64,000 nt of DNA from an uncultured Paraprevotella sp. (lineage in GTDB: Bacteria; Bacteroidota; Bacteroidia; Bacteroidales; Bacteroidaceae), in contig CALULA010000003.1 in the NCBI GenBank assembly GCA_944321365.1, forward strand, positions 1 through 64,000. The letters are read 5' to 3'. The stretch's first letter is position 1; every line of letters starts with the position of its first letter. The translations under genes were made by a program, and so were the position numbers. Shown here one piece after another: positions 44,829 through 55,846 of the stretch. The notes beneath the pieces were generated by a model. The model saw only the letters and a list, made by a program, of their open reading frames with translations. It did no database searches and was not told where the DNA came from.

Positions 44829-47291
44829 ATGAAGAAAGTGATATTGGTTCTGTTGGCCCTGCTTTCAGGTGTGCGTCCCGCCGCAGCGGAAGATTTGAAG
44901 TTGTGGTATTCCCGCCCGGCCAAGGCCTGGGTGGAGGCCCTGCCCGTGGGTTGTTCCTCGATGGGGGCCATGGTCTACGGCGGCGTCGCGGAGGAAGAGG
45001 TGCAGCTGAATGAGGAAACCATGTGGGGCGGCGGACCGCACCGGAACGACAACCCGGAGGCCCTGAGCCATCTGGACGAAGTGCGCAGCCTGATTGTCGA
45101 CGGGAAACGGAAAGAAGCACAGAACCTGATTGACCGGACGTTCTATACCGGTCGGAGCGGTATGCCCTATCAGACCATAGGCAGCCTGCTGCTGGACTTC
45201 CCGGACCATGCGGACTACACGGACTACCACCGCGAACTGGACCTGTCGCGTGCCGTGGCCACCACGACCTACAAGGTGGACGGAGTGACCTACCGCCGCG
45301 AGCTGTTCGCCTCGCTGGCCGACAGAATCATCGTGATGCGGCTCACGGCAGACCAGCCCGGACGGCTCACATTCAGTCTGCGTTACCGCACGCCGCTGAA
45401 AGTACACAAGGTGTCCCGCTCCGGCAAGGCTTTGGTGCTAACCGGCCAAGGGGATGACCACGAGGGCGTGAAAGGCGAAGTAAGGATGGAGACCCGCACC
45501 CAAGTGAAGACCGAGGGCGGACGGCAACGGCTGGAGGATGACATGCTGCGGGTGGAAGATGCCACTTCTGCCACTGTCTACGTGGCATCGGCCACGAACT
45601 TCCGTTCATACCACGATGTCAGCGGCAACGCACGGAAGAAAGCCTCTACACTGCTGGAAGCTGCCATGGACAAGAAGTATGCCGACGCGCTGGCCGCACA
45701 CGTGAACTGTTATAAGAAGCAGTTCGACCGCGTGCGGCTGTATCTGGGCGAAGGTCCGAATGCCGGACTGGAGACACCAGAACGGGTGCGTCGGTTCGGT
45801 GAAGGAAAGGACGTTTCGTTGGCGGCCCTGATGTTTCAATATGGGCGTTATTTGCTGATCTCATCTTCACAGCCCGGCGGACAGCCCGCCAATCTGCAGG
45901 GCATTTGGAATGACAAATTGTTGCCACCCTGGGACGGAAAATATACCATCAACATCAATACGGAGATGAATTACTGGCCGGCGGAGGTCACGAACCTTAC
46001 GGAAACGCACCAACCGTTGTTGAAGATGGTACAGGAACTGTCGCAGACCGGAAGCGGTACGGCCCGCACCATGTACGGTGCCGACGGCTGGGTGGCTCAT
46101 CATAACACGGACATCTGGCGTTGTACGGGGCCGGTGGACAACGCTTTCTACGGCACGTGGCCCAACGGCGGAGCGTGGCTTTCCACCCATTTGTGGCAAC
46201 ATTATCTCTACACCGGCGACAAGGAATTCCTGCGCGAGGCTTATCCCGTGCTCAAGGGAGCGGCGGATTTCTATATGGATGTTCTGACGCCGCATCCGCG
46301 TTATGGTTGGTTGGTGCTGGCGCCTTCCATGTCGCCGGAGCACGGGCCGGACGGGGAGAATACCGGTACGGCTTCCACCATTGTGGCCGGTTGCACCATG
46401 GACAATCAGATTGTCTTTGATGCGCTGAACGATGCTCTGCAGGCCTCGCGCGTGTTAGGCCTGTCGACAGACTATTGTGACTCTTTGGAACGGGTGCTGG
46501 CGCAGTTGCCTCCGATGCAGATAGGGCGTTACAATCAATTGCAGGAATGGTTGGAGGATGTGGATAACCCGACAGACCGGCACCGTCACATATCGCACGC
46601 CTACGGTTTGTACCCCGGATGCCAGATCTCTCCCTATGTACAGCCGCTGCTGTTCCAGGCCGTGAAGAATACGATGCTGCAACGGGGTGATGAGGCAACC
46701 GGATGGTCCATCGGTTGGAAAATCAATCTGTGGGCACGTTTGCTGGACGGCAACCATGCCTTTGACATCATCAAAAACCTGCTGAAGCTGCTACCCTCAG
46801 ACGCCGAAGCCGGAAAACACCGTGACGGACGTACTTATCCGAACCTGTTTGATGCGCATCCGCCTTTCCAGATTGACGGAAATTTCGGTTATACTGCCGG
46901 TGTGGCCGAGATGTTGATGCAGAGTCATGATGGGGCTGTCCATTTGTTGCCCGCATTGCCGGATGCCTGGCCAGAAGGGAGTGTGTGCGGACTGGTGGCC
47001 CGCGGCGGCTTTGTGGTGGATATGGAGTGGGACGGCGCGCAGCTGTCTGCTTGCCGGATTCATTCACGATTGGGCGGCAATCTGCGCATTCGTTCCTACG
47101 TCCCTTTGACGGGTGACGGGCTGAAACCGGCTGTGGGGGACAATCCGAACGCGTTTTTCGTCCGTCCGGAGGTCAAAGCTCCTTTAGTGTCGGATGCGAT
47201 AAGCCCACAATATCCCATATTGTTCCGCGTTTATGAGTATGATGTGGCGACCGTTCCAGGCGGCGATTATAGCTTCCGGTGCGGGCGGTAG
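44829..47291 (+). CDS. Glycoside hydrolase family 95 (alpha-L-fucosidase / alpha-L-galactosidase)
   Basis: 820 residues from the ATG at 44829 ([21 protein letters not shown]). The N-terminal GH95 domain is diagnostic ([34 protein letters not shown]). The (alpha/alpha)6 barrel has [15 protein letters not shown] near residue 375, whose two Asn match the catalytic N421/N423 of Bifidobacterium AfcA, and [17 protein letters not shown] near 680, whose Asp matches D766. [13 protein letters not shown] is also conserved. GH95 inverting enzymes remove alpha-1,2-L-fucose or, in pectin degraders, L-galactose. The plant-glycan setting makes either plausible. Confidence 0.94.
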   Translation: MKKVILVLLALLSGVRPAAAEDLKLWYSRPAKAWVEALPVGCSSMGAMVYGGVAEEEVQLNEETMWGGGPHRNDNPEALSHLDEVRSLIVDGKRKEAQNLIDRTFYTGRSGMPYQTIGSLLLDFPDHADYTDYHRELDLSRAVATTTYKVDGVTYRRELFASLADRIIVMRLTADQPGRLTFSLRYRTPLKVHKVSRSGKALVLTGQGDDHEGVKGEVRMETRTQVKTEGGRQRLEDDMLRVEDATSATVYVASATNFRSYHDVSGNARKKASTLLEAAMDKKYADALAAHVNCYKKQFDRVRLYLGEGPNAGLETPERVRRFGEGKDVSLAALMFQYGRYLLISSSQPGGQPANLQGIWNDKLLPPWDGKYTININTEMNYWPAEVTNLTETHQPLLKMVQELSQTGSGTARTMYGADGWVAHHNTDIWRCTGPVDNAFYGTWPNGGAWLSTHLWQHYLYTGDKEFLREAYPVLKGAADFYMDVLTPHPRYGWLVLAPSMSPEHGPDGENTGTASTIVAGCTMDNQIVFDALNDALQASRVLGLSTDYCDSLERVLAQLPPMQIGRYNQLQEWLEDVDNPTDRHRHISHAYGLYPGCQISPYVQPLLFQAVKNTMLQRGDEATGWSIGWKINLWARLLDGNHAFDIIKNLLKLLPSDAEAGKHRDGRTYPNLFDAHPPFQIDGNFGYTAGVAEMLMQSHDGAVHLLPALPDAWPEGSVCGLVARGGFVVDMEWDGAQLSACRIHSRLGGNLRIRSYVPLTGDGLKPAVGDNPNAFFVRPEVKAPLVSDAISPQYPILFRVYEYDVATVPGGDYSFRCGR

Positions 47292-47416
47292 TGCAAAGAC
47301 CGGGGCATCTGGACGGGAAATGAAGAACGTTATGGAAGAAGACTTTATTGAGTGAGCTTTATATGTTCGGGAAATTATGCCGGTAGTGGCTTCCCCGACC
47401 CGTATATATTAATGAA

Positions 47417-50400
47417 ATGAAGAGCAAAAGAGTGACAAACAATGTCGTGAGAAACATGCTTTTGTGGTTGGCTTGCAGTGTGGCGGTCGGTCTGTCGGCA
47501 CAGGTTGACGTGAGGGCTTTTCAAAATCCCCCTCAGCAGGCCCGTCCCAGTACCTATTGGCAATGGATGAATGGCAACATTACCAAAGCAGGTCTGACGT
47601 TGGATTTGGAATACATGGCCCGTTCGGGTTATGGGAGTGCCATGATTTTCGATACCGGCGTGGGGATTCCCCGTGGCGGTGTGGACTATAACTCTCCGCA
47701 GTGGACGGAGGCGGTGGAACACGCCATGCGGGAAGCCGGACGGATGGGACTGCGGCTAAGCCTGCATAATTCGCCGGGGTATAGCGGTACGGGCGGTCCG
47801 TGGATTCCGGTAGAGCTTTCGATGAAGCAACTGATGTGGACCGATACGTTTGTCGTGTCAGACGGTCGTGAAGCGTTGGACGTAAGATTGCCCCGTCCGT
47901 GTTCCAGGCAGGATTTCTATCGTGATGCCTGCATTCTGGCTTATCCCTCTTTGCCGGGCGAGGTCCGTTCTTTCTGGTCAATGGTCAGGCGGTTGAGTAT
48001 AGATGGGTGTCCGCTGGAACGGTCGGTGCTTTCAGACCATAATCTGTCTACGCAGTGCCGCATGGAGTCAGGAGAGAGCCTGTTGTTTGAGCTGCAGGAG
48101 GCGTTTGAGCTGCAGGCTGCCACGTTGTACCGTGGCGAACGGGAGAAGCCGCTGGACCCTCACGACGGACCTCGTGACTATCCTCCGGTATTGCGGGTGG
48201 AAGTGTCGCTCGATGGCAAAGAATTCCGTCCGGTCGGTGCATTCCGCTGTTCCGCATTGCGGGCGATGGATACGCCGGGCACATTCAGCTGCCCGCCGGT
48301 GAAAGCGCGTTATGTGCGCCTGACAACGAATCGCGGAACGAACTTGGCTGAAGTGGATTTCCATGCTTCTCCGCGCTTGTCTGACTATGCTCCGAAGATC
48401 AATGCCGCAAATGCTCCGGTGGTTTTGCCGGGCAACTTCCCGGCAACGCCTGCAGACGGAGCTGTCTCTTCTGGTGCGGTGGTGGATGTGACGGGCAGGA
48501 CAGATGCCGACGGGCGTTTGCTTTGGCCGGCACCGCCGGGGCGGTGGACCATCGTGCGCATTGGCTATACCACAACCGGTGAGGTCGTGGCTGCTGCGCC
48601 GGATGCCGGCATCGGTCTGGAATGCGACAAGATGAGTCCGGACGGTGTGGACTGTCATATTGAGCGTTTCCTGATTCCTTTGCTGGAACGGTTGAAGCCG
48701 TGGTGTGGTTCTACGCTTGAGTCATTGGTCGTCGACAGTTGGGAGGCGGGCAAACAGAACTGGACGGAAGGCCTTATAGCTCTTTTCCGGCAGAAACGGG
48801 GCTACGACCCTGTTCCTTATCTGCTGGCTGTGACGGGGCGGATTGTGGATGGAACGGAGACAACTGAACGTTTCCTTTATGATTTCAGGCGGACGCATAC
48901 CGACTTGTTTCTGGAAAATTATGTGGATCGCTTCAGAGCGTGTATCAGCCGTTACGGCTTGGAGTATGTGGGCGAGGCTTATGGTGATGGGAACTTTGAG
49001 AGTCTGGAGCTGGCGTCCCGGCAAGATATTCCCATGAGTGAGTTCTGGACACATTATATATATGGTAACATAACGACAACGATGATGGCGTCATCGGTGG
49101 CGCATGTTCTGGATAAACCCGTAGTGGCATGCGAATGCTATACCGGAACGCCGTTCAACAGCAAGTTTACGGAGCATCCTTACGGTATGAAAGCTTTGGG
49201 AGATTATATCATGACAGCCGGGGTGAACCGTTTCGTCTATCATGCGATGGCGCATCAGCCTTATGCCGGAGAACAGCCGGGCAACATCATGACAATGGGG
49301 CCTTTCGGGACACATCTGGACCGCAATTCCACTTGGTCCGAACAGTTCTCCGCTTTGAACCTGTACAATGCCCGCTGTGCCTATCTGTTGCAACAAGGGC
49401 ATTATGTGGCTGATGTGCTTTACCTGAAAGATGAATGTATCTCATCCGGAGTCAGGAACTATAATATGGATGAGCCTGTCACGCCTTACGGTTATCGTTG
49501 GGATGTGACCTTGGCATCGCTTTTGCGGGAAAGAGCTGTGGTGCGTGGCGGCTGTCTGGAACTGCCGGGCGGAATGTCCTATCGTCTGTTGGTCGTGCCC
49601 CCGATGGAACGGACCACTCCTGAGACATTGTCACTGCTGACAGAGTGGGTGCGGCAGGGGCTGTCCGTGCTCTTGGCCGGGGAGCTGCCTTCCGGCTATC
49701 TGGGACTTGATGAACAGAAGGACAGGGCAGTGCGTGCTTTGGCCGATACTTTGTGGTCGGCTTCTGTATTGGGAAAGGGCCGGATCTACCGAGAGACGGG
49801 AGTAGGCGAGGCTTTGCGTGAGATGGGCATACGGCCGGACTTTGCTTTTGTTGCAGAACACAACGACGCACAGATTCATTTCATTCATCGTCAGACGGTG
49901 GCGGAAGATATATATTTCGTGGCCAATCATCGCCGTCGGGCTGAGCGGCTGCAGGTGGCCTGCCGCACGACGGGACGCGTTCCTCGGTTGTGGAATGCAG
50001 AGACGGGGCAGACAGAGCTGCCGGTAGAGTATGAGGTACGTGATGGACTGACGCGCCTGAATCTGGTTTTGCCGGAGAGCGGTTCTGTCTTCATTGTGTT
50101 CAGCAAAGGAAAACAAGAGCCGACAGACCTGCCCCCTGTCTCTGTGCAGGCTACGGTGGTACGGACAAACCATGGTGATTCCTACGGATTCAGTCCGGAG
50201 CATGACTTCCGTTCCACATTCACGCTCTGCTGCTGGGTCAAACCGGAGACGTTTGCCGCTGCCGGGCGTGGCTTCCTGCTTTATCCGGACAAGGGCCGGA
50301 TGGGAAAGGCGAGTGTGGGAGTTTCTGTGGGGCAGAACGGTGTTCGGGTAGTGGAACGGGACACCGGGTTGCATACGGTGCTGGAATATGAAGGGGCTTT

Positions 50401-51253
50401 GGAGGGCTGGACCCATCTGGCTTTGGTCTATGACGCCGGAGTGCCGCAGTTGTATGTGAACGGTGAACCGGTGCAGGACGAGCAGGCTTCCGGGCGGAAT
50501 TGCATGCCGGCAGTCGACGTGCCGATGGCAGAAGAGCAGTTTATTGGCAGTTTCGAGGGCGACCAGACCCCCATGTCGGTGTTCGACTATGCCCTTTCTG
50601 CGGCAGAGGTCCGGACCGAAGCGGAAAAGGGGCTTCCCCTGCCGCCGTCATACGGGGTACTGTGGCGCGAACTGTCGGCAGACTGGCAGGTGGAGTTTCC
50701 GGCTTACAGCCATATACCGCATCCGGTTGTGCTCGACACGCTCCGTTCTCTCCACCGTCACACCGATTTTAATGTACGTCATTTTTCGGGAACGGCCACT
50801 TACAGTAAACGGTTGGTGTTGACAAAGTACGACCTCGAAGCATTGAACGGACACCGTGTCCTCTTGAATCTGGGGCGGGTGGAGAATCTGGCTGAGGTCA
50901 CGGTCAATGACTGCGACACCCAGCTGGTCTGGAAAGCACCTTATGTGGCGGACATTACAGGGAAACTCCGTGAGGGTGACAATGTCGTTGTTGTCAGAGT
51001 GACCAATCTCTGGCCCAACCGCATCATCGGCGATGAGCATCTGCCCGATCCGTACCTATATGACGAGTATGGCAGAATACGACTTTTGCCGGAGTGGTTT
51101 TTTGGAGAACAGGCAAATGAGCGGGAACGTGTGTTGTTCTTGCCTTGGAAGTATTATACCCGTGAATCTCCGCTGTTGGAGTCGGGACTGGTCGGTCCGG
51201 TCCGGCTGGAACTGGCCGACAGGCGGGGATGTTTCTCGGCATGCCGGATGTGA
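47417..51253 (+). CDS. Glycoside hydrolase family 106-like alpha-L-rhamnosidase with LamG-type module
   Basis: 1278 residues with signal peptide (MLLWLACSVAVGLSAQ within the first 30 residues). The GH106 catalytic region is recognised from RPSTYWQWMNGNITKAGLTL, LSLHNSPGYSGTGGPWI, YVGEAYGDGNFESLELASRQ, VVACECYTGTPF and MTAGVNRFVYHAMAHQPYAG. Around residues 930-1050 there is a LamG/concanavalin-like insert (FTLCCWVKPETF; GWTHLALVYDAGVPQLYVNG; VFDYALSAAEV). A C-terminal galactose-binding-like domain at about 1100-1270 (VENLAEVTVNDC; VVVVRVTNLWPNRIIGDE) is normal for the family. GH106 removes terminal alpha-L-rhamnose with Ca2+. The LamG insert is not typical and may target a particular polymer. 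Confidence 0.9.
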   Translation: MKSKRVTNNVVRNMLLWLACSVAVGLSAQVDVRAFQNPPQQARPSTYWQWMNGNITKAGLTLDLEYMARSGYGSAMIFDTGVGIPRGGVDYNSPQWTEAVEHAMREAGRMGLRLSLHNSPGYSGTGGPWIPVELSMKQLMWTDTFVVSDGREALDVRLPRPCSRQDFYRDACILAYPSLPGEVRSFWSMVRRLSIDGCPLERSVLSDHNLSTQCRMESGESLLFELQEAFELQAATLYRGEREKPLDPHDGPRDYPPVLRVEVSLDGKEFRPVGAFRCSALRAMDTPGTFSCPPVKARYVRLTTNRGTNLAEVDFHASPRLSDYAPKINAANAPVVLPGNFPATPADGAVSSGAVVDVTGRTDADGRLLWPAPPGRWTIVRIGYTTTGEVVAAAPDAGIGLECDKMSPDGVDCHIERFLIPLLERLKPWCGSTLESLVVDSWEAGKQNWTEGLIALFRQKRGYDPVPYLLAVTGRIVDGTETTERFLYDFRRTHTDLFLENYVDRFRACISRYGLEYVGEAYGDGNFESLELASRQDIPMSEFWTHYIYGNITTTMMASSVAHVLDKPVVACECYTGTPFNSKFTEHPYGMKALGDYIMTAGVNRFVYHAMAHQPYAGEQPGNIMTMGPFGTHLDRNSTWSEQFSALNLYNARCAYLLQQGHYVADVLYLKDECISSGVRNYNMDEPVTPYGYRWDVTLASLLRERAVVRGGCLELPGGMSYRLLVVPPMERTTPETLSLLTEWVRQGLSVLLAGELPSGYLGLDEQKDRAVRALADTLWSASVLGKGRIYRETGVGEALREMGIRPDFAFVAEHNDAQIHFIHRQTVAEDIYFVANHRRRAERLQVACRTTGRVPRLWNAETGQTELPVEYEVRDGLTRLNLVLPESGSVFIVFSKGKQEPTDLPPVSVQATVVRTNHGDSYGFSPEHDFRSTFTLCCWVKPETFAAAGRGFLLYPDKGRMGKASVGVSVGQNGVRVVERDTGLHTVLEYEGALEGWTHLALVYDAGVPQLYVNGEPVQDEQASGRNCMPAVDVPMAEEQFIGSFEGDQTPMSVFDYALSAAEVRTEAEKGLPLPPSYGVLWRELSADWQVEFPAYSHIPHPVVLDTLRSLHRHTDFNVRHFSGTATYSKRLVLTKYDLEALNGHRVLLNLGRVENLAEVTVNDCDTQLVWKAPYVADITGKLREGDNVVVVRVTNLWPNRIIGDEHLPDPYLYDEYGRIRLLPEWFFGEQANERERVLFLPWKYYTRESPLLESGLVGPVRLELADRRGCFSACRM

Positions 51254-51325
51254 CGGAGGGCAGTGCCCCGCAGGACGGCAGGCTTTTGCTTGCATAATAT
51301 GAATGGAAACTAAAAACAGATAAGA

Positions 51326-53995
51326 ATGAAACGAACTTTTCTTTGGATGACAGCACTGTGGATGCTGGCTTTTGCCGGTGTCGGTGCTGTCGGTGAATGT
51401 GTGGCGGCATCGTGCCGTCCGTCGATGTACGTATCAGCTTCCGACAGGGAAGCCATACGGGAACGGGTGGCCCGTGTGCCTTGGGCAAAGAAAGCCTTTG
51501 CCCGCATACGCGGACAGGTTGAGCCATATGCCGACCGGCATGTGCAGGATCCGCAGTGGATTGTGTCGCGTCTGGCGATGTATTGGAAAGCCGGAGAGCA
51601 CTATACCCAGTGCTATCTGAAGGGCCAGAACTGGGACCGTGGCGAGGGCAATGCGCCTGTTCCGACGGTCCGTATGCCGGGAATGCGGACGTGGAACAAG
51701 TATCAGAATGTGCCTCTTGCCGATCGCACGCCTTATAATGAGACCGGAGACATGTGGGGCGTCAGCCGGCAGGACCCGGATGCTCCGCCGGTGCTGGTTC
51801 CTTATAAGCAAAGCGGACACATGATACGCAGCAACAACGTGGAGATACTGACCTTGGCCGAGAACGCCGCTTTTGTCTATTGGGTGAGCGGTGAGGAGAA
51901 ATTCGCCCGCTTTGCGGCAGACATATTCAACACCTGGCTGGCAGGCACTTACTACATGCAGCCCATTCTGGATCCGGAGAAGTCTTGCGGAAGTGTGGGC
52001 GGCTGGGCACCCGGCGGCATCTGCGGCTATTATGATTATGAACAGATACACGACGATCTGGCATTGCATGCCGCGGCGGCGTATGATTTTCTCTACGACT
52101 GGCTGGCTGTCCATCCTCACCCGCATTTCAAGGAGGTCGGGCTGACCACGCGTGCCGCAGCGGAAACCGTATTCCGGCGTTTTATTGAAATCGGTCTGGT
52201 GCGTGGCGGACGAGAGGGCAACTGGAATGTGAACGGCTGGAACATGATGTTGCGTCCGATCCTGACCCTGGACAGCGACACTGCCTATGCCGACGGAAAA
52301 GGACGGGAGTATTATCTGAACTTCCTGTTGCGGCAGTCTACGGACTATCATGAGGCTATCCCGGACATTCTGGCAAGCTATGACAGCGTGACGGGGCTAT
52401 GGCCGGAGGCACCGGGCTACGCGTTCGGCACGGTGCAGGTGCTGTTGGACTGGGTCGTTCCGCTCCAGCGTTCTGGGGCAGACATTATGGCGGGAAATCC
52501 GGTCCTGGCGAAAGCTGCCATGGCGGTGTTTCCCTGGATGGATGAAAGGGCCAATCTCGTGGCGTTCGGCGATTCCCGCGGCGGCCCGGTGGACTTCAGG
52601 ATGTTCGAGCGTCTGCTGACTTATTACACAGCCTGCGGCAACCGCGAGGAGGCGGGGAGGGCTGCCGCTGCCTTGCGGCGCGGAATAGCCATGGGTACGT
52701 ACGACCGCTCTTCGGCCGACTGGACGGGCATCTGTACGTTCGTGCCCGAACTGCCTCTTGCCGACGGGGTGAAATCCGAACGTACGTCCTATTCGCCTTT
52801 CCATCGTTTCATCATCATGAAAAACTGGGATGCGCCTTATGGTATGATGGCTTGCCTCTATGGCGGGCGGAAGGGCAGTCACCTGACGCCCAACGGGCTG
52901 GCACTGCAGTTTTATGGCTTCGGTTATGCGCTGGTGCCGGACGCGGCGGGGTATGAGTCTTATTGGAGTGCCGATCATGGTTATCACCAGTCGGTGACCG
53001 GATCGAATACCATCATTCCCGGATATACGGCGGGAGAGATAGAGGTGAATGCCATGGAGCCGCAGGTGGAATCCGGACAGTTTGTCAACACCGAGGCCCT
53101 GACCGATGTCGTGAACTTCGCGGATGTGTCGGCTGATGAGAAAAGGCGTACGGTTGCTTTGGTAAGGACGTCGGAGCATACGGGTTACTATGTGGACGTG
53201 TTCCGCTCAAACCAGCCGGATAATGACTATCTGTTCCATCATGTGGGAGATTCCATGCGGCTGTCCGACGCTGAGGGGCGGTCATTGCAGCCTGTCCCGG
53301 TGGAGCGGATGCAGAAAAAGTACACGGGCGGTTACGACAGCTTCAGCCGGTTGTCTTCTCTTGCGTATGACGGTGACTTCGTGGCGGAGTGGACGCTGCC
53401 GGAAGGCATTGCCGCGCGGTTGTGGATGACCGGAGCCGGGGGACGCGAACTGTTCCGGATGGATGCTCCGTCCAGCACGCTGAACAAGGGGCTGACGCCG
53501 GGCAATGCGAGCACTCCGCCTCAGCCTACGCCGGTGCTGCTGGTCCGTCAGGATGGCAATAATGCCGCCGCACATCCGTTCGTCGGTGTGTATGAGGCTT
53601 ACCGCAACGGGCGGCCTTCTGTTACGGCTGTGAGCGCTTTGCCTGCGGCGGACGGCGGATGGTCCGGAGTGAAAGTGCAGACGGGTGAGGTATGCCGGGA
53701 TTATGTGTTCAGTGCCGTCGACACGCTGCAACATCGTTTGCCGCAGGAGGGTGCCTTCCGTGGCTGTTTTGGGCTGGTGCGTCTGCGTGATGGTGCCCCC
53801 GACCTTCTTTATATAGGTAAAGGGCGTAGCGTGAGCTGGGGAGAACTGTCGGTGACGGCGGACACTGATGTGTATGCAGCCCTGTTCCGCCGCGACGGCA
53901 AATGGTATTATTCAGCCACGGGGCCCGTGCATATCCGCATCGGGCAGGACGCTCGCCGCTTGCCGTCTGCTACGTTCTGCCCGTTGGGGGAGTGA
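51326..53995 (+). CDS. Heparinase II/III-like polysaccharide lyase fold protein, 889 aa
   Basis: Signal peptide MKRTFLWMTALWMLAFAGVG. Residues about 35-440 form an (alpha/alpha) toroid (SGHMIRSNNVEILTLAENAA; NWNVNGWNMMLRP; YAFGTVQVLLDWV). Residues about 470-885 form the beta-sheet half typical of heparinase II/III (ERTSYSPFHRFIIMKNWD; YWSADHGYHQSVTGSNTI; GYYVDVFRSNQP). Conserved Asn/His/Tyr/Arg positions of this fold are present, but I cannot pick the catalytic ones with certainty. The fold is shared by several lyase families acting on uronic acids, including rhamnosyl-glucuronate lyases of arabinogalactan degraders, which would fit the GH106/GH43/GH35 context; that match is inference. Some homologues are hydrolases. 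Confidence 0.8.
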   Translation: MKRTFLWMTALWMLAFAGVGAVGECVAASCRPSMYVSASDREAIRERVARVPWAKKAFARIRGQVEPYADRHVQDPQWIVSRLAMYWKAGEHYTQCYLKGQNWDRGEGNAPVPTVRMPGMRTWNKYQNVPLADRTPYNETGDMWGVSRQDPDAPPVLVPYKQSGHMIRSNNVEILTLAENAAFVYWVSGEEKFARFAADIFNTWLAGTYYMQPILDPEKSCGSVGGWAPGGICGYYDYEQIHDDLALHAAAAYDFLYDWLAVHPHPHFKEVGLTTRAAAETVFRRFIEIGLVRGGREGNWNVNGWNMMLRPILTLDSDTAYADGKGREYYLNFLLRQSTDYHEAIPDILASYDSVTGLWPEAPGYAFGTVQVLLDWVVPLQRSGADIMAGNPVLAKAAMAVFPWMDERANLVAFGDSRGGPVDFRMFERLLTYYTACGNREEAGRAAAALRRGIAMGTYDRSSADWTGICTFVPELPLADGVKSERTSYSPFHRFIIMKNWDAPYGMMACLYGGRKGSHLTPNGLALQFYGFGYALVPDAAGYESYWSADHGYHQSVTGSNTIIPGYTAGEIEVNAMEPQVESGQFVNTEALTDVVNFADVSADEKRRTVALVRTSEHTGYYVDVFRSNQPDNDYLFHHVGDSMRLSDAEGRSLQPVPVERMQKKYTGGYDSFSRLSSLAYDGDFVAEWTLPEGIAARLWMTGAGGRELFRMDAPSSTLNKGLTPGNASTPPQPTPVLLVRQDGNNAAAHPFVGVYEAYRNGRPSVTAVSALPAADGGWSGVKVQTGEVCRDYVFSAVDTLQHRLPQEGAFRGCFGLVRLRDGAPDLLYIGKGRSVSWGELSVTADTDVYAALFRRDGKWYYSATGPVHIRIGQDARRLPSATFCPLGE

Positions 53996-54081
53996 GCAGG
54001 AAAGCTGCCGGATGTAAAAGGTAAGGTGTGACAGAGCACATGGACATATTCATAAATGAGTTAGATTAAAAAGAACGTGTT

Positions 54082-55704
54082 ATGAAACATTTGCGTAAAA
54101 TATGGTTGATTTGTTGCTGTTGTCTGGCGGTGAGCCTTTCAGCAGCAGAGTGGCAATGGTCTGTGCCCGTAACGGAGATGGTGTCTCCCGAAACGGACGG
54201 CCATCCGCAGGCTTTTCTCTGGATTCCGTCCGACTGTCAGGCGGTGAAAGCCGTGATGGTTGGCACGCACAACATGACGGAAGAAACCCTGTTCGAGAAT
54301 CCTCTGTTCAGGGAGGAACTGCGTAAGGCGGGCATCGCGCTGGTGTGGGTCACACCCGGACTGGACATGGCTTGGGATGTGTCCAACGGCTGCCAGAAAG
54401 CGTTCGACCGCATGATGGCCGACCTGGCCGAGGCCAGCGGATATGTCGAAGTGGCCACGGCCCCGGTGGTGCCCGTGGGGCATTCCGCCATGGCCACTTT
54501 CCCCTGGAACTTTGCCGCCTGGAACCCGGAGCGCACGCTGGCCGTCATCTCCCTGCACGGCGATGCGCCGCGCACGAATCTGACGGGCTACGGACGCGCG
54601 AATCTGGAGTGGGGACGCACGCGCAACATCGACGGCATACCGGGACTGATGATAGAAGGGGAGTATGAATGGTGGGAGGCCCGCGTCACGCCGGCACTGG
54701 CCTTCCGCATGATGTACCCAGAGAGTTGCATCTCGTTCCTGTGCGATGCCGGGCGCGGGCATTTCGACATCGCCGACCGTACGGCCCTCTACATCGCCCG
54801 CTTCCTGCAGAAAGCCCTGGAATACCGTCTGCCGGAGGGTACACAACCCACGGACACCGTTCCGGTCCGCCTCAAGAAGCTGGATCCCGAAGAGGGCTGG
54901 CTGGCGCAACGGTGGTGCCCGGCACCGGCCAAGCGGGCCAAGGCCGCACCGTTCCACCGTTACAAAGGAGACCCGCATGACGCATTCTGGTACTTCGACC
55001 GTGAGATGGCCGAACTGACAGAAGCCATCTACCGCGAGGAGTGGGACCTCCGTCCGCAGTACGTCTCCTGCCTGCAGGACGGCCAGCTGGCGCATTATAA
55101 TCCACAGTCGCACGTAAAAGTGTCCGTACCCTTCCGCCCGGAAGCCGACGGACTGACCTTCCACCTGAAAGCCGTCTACGTGGACAGCACGAGGGCAAGG
55201 CTGGCAGAGGACGGTGAGCATTCCACCGCACGCCCCGTCATCACCCGCATCAACGGTCCGGTGCGGCAGGTGGACGACACCACCTTTGCCGTCAGCTTCT
55301 ACCGCATGGGGATGCACAACCGCCGCCGCACGGGCGGCATCACGCTGGTGGCCGTGGGCGGACGGGACGCCCGCCACAAGGAGACCGTGCAGGAAATCGG
55401 AATGGAGATACCTTATCGGAACACGGAAGGGCGGCGTCAGCATATTCTGTTCCCCGGAATAGACGATGTGCGCGAGGGAACCGACAGCCTTGTGCTGAAC
55501 GCTGTTTCCGACTGCGGACTGCCGGTAAGCTACTACGTCAAGGAGGGGCCGTGCGAGATAGAGGGTAATGTGTTGCGCCTGACGGACATGCCGCCCCGTG
55601 CAAAGTTCCCCGTCAAGGTCACGGTCGTGGCCTGGCAGTACGGTCTGGCCGGAAAGGTGCGCACGGCAGAGCCTGTGGAACGCACGTTCCATATCGTCCG
55701 TTGA
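54082..55704 (+). CDS. Secreted alpha/beta-hydrolase, esterase-like, 540 aa
   Basis: Signal peptide MKHLRKIWLICCCCLAVSLSAA. The alpha/beta-hydrolase core, about residues 25-270, has a nucleophile elbow (PVVPVGHSAMATFPW, Ser near residue 135) and a plausible catalytic His in CDAGRGHFDIAD near 229. The acid residue cannot be fixed. Residues about 285-540 form two beta-rich units (VKVSVPFRPEADGLTFHLKA; VVAWQYGLAGKVRTAEPVER) that look like Ig-type or substrate-binding modules. In this operon a carbohydrate esterase removing acetyl, methyl or feruloyl groups is the likeliest role. No known esterase family is claimed. Confidence 0.78.
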   Translation: MKHLRKIWLICCCCLAVSLSAAEWQWSVPVTEMVSPETDGHPQAFLWIPSDCQAVKAVMVGTHNMTEETLFENPLFREELRKAGIALVWVTPGLDMAWDVSNGCQKAFDRMMADLAEASGYVEVATAPVVPVGHSAMATFPWNFAAWNPERTLAVISLHGDAPRTNLTGYGRANLEWGRTRNIDGIPGLMIEGEYEWWEARVTPALAFRMMYPESCISFLCDAGRGHFDIADRTALYIARFLQKALEYRLPEGTQPTDTVPVRLKKLDPEEGWLAQRWCPAPAKRAKAAPFHRYKGDPHDAFWYFDREMAELTEAIYREEWDLRPQYVSCLQDGQLAHYNPQSHVKVSVPFRPEADGLTFHLKAVYVDSTRARLAEDGEHSTARPVITRINGPVRQVDDTTFAVSFYRMGMHNRRRTGGITLVAVGGRDARHKETVQEIGMEIPYRNTEGRRQHILFPGIDDVREGTDSLVLNAVSDCGLPVSYYVKEGPCEIEGNVLRLTDMPPRAKFPVKVTVVAWQYGLAGKVRTAEPVERTFHIVR

Positions 55705-55846
55705 CCGCAAGGCGTGCGGCATATTTTCCGAAAAAATCACCCGGCGGATTACGTGGAACGTCACGCCTGTCCGTATTATATATAGGTAAGGGCTTCCGGA
55801 AGCATAGCGGCGGCCCGTCTGCAAACGAATCATAAACCAGAAGAAT

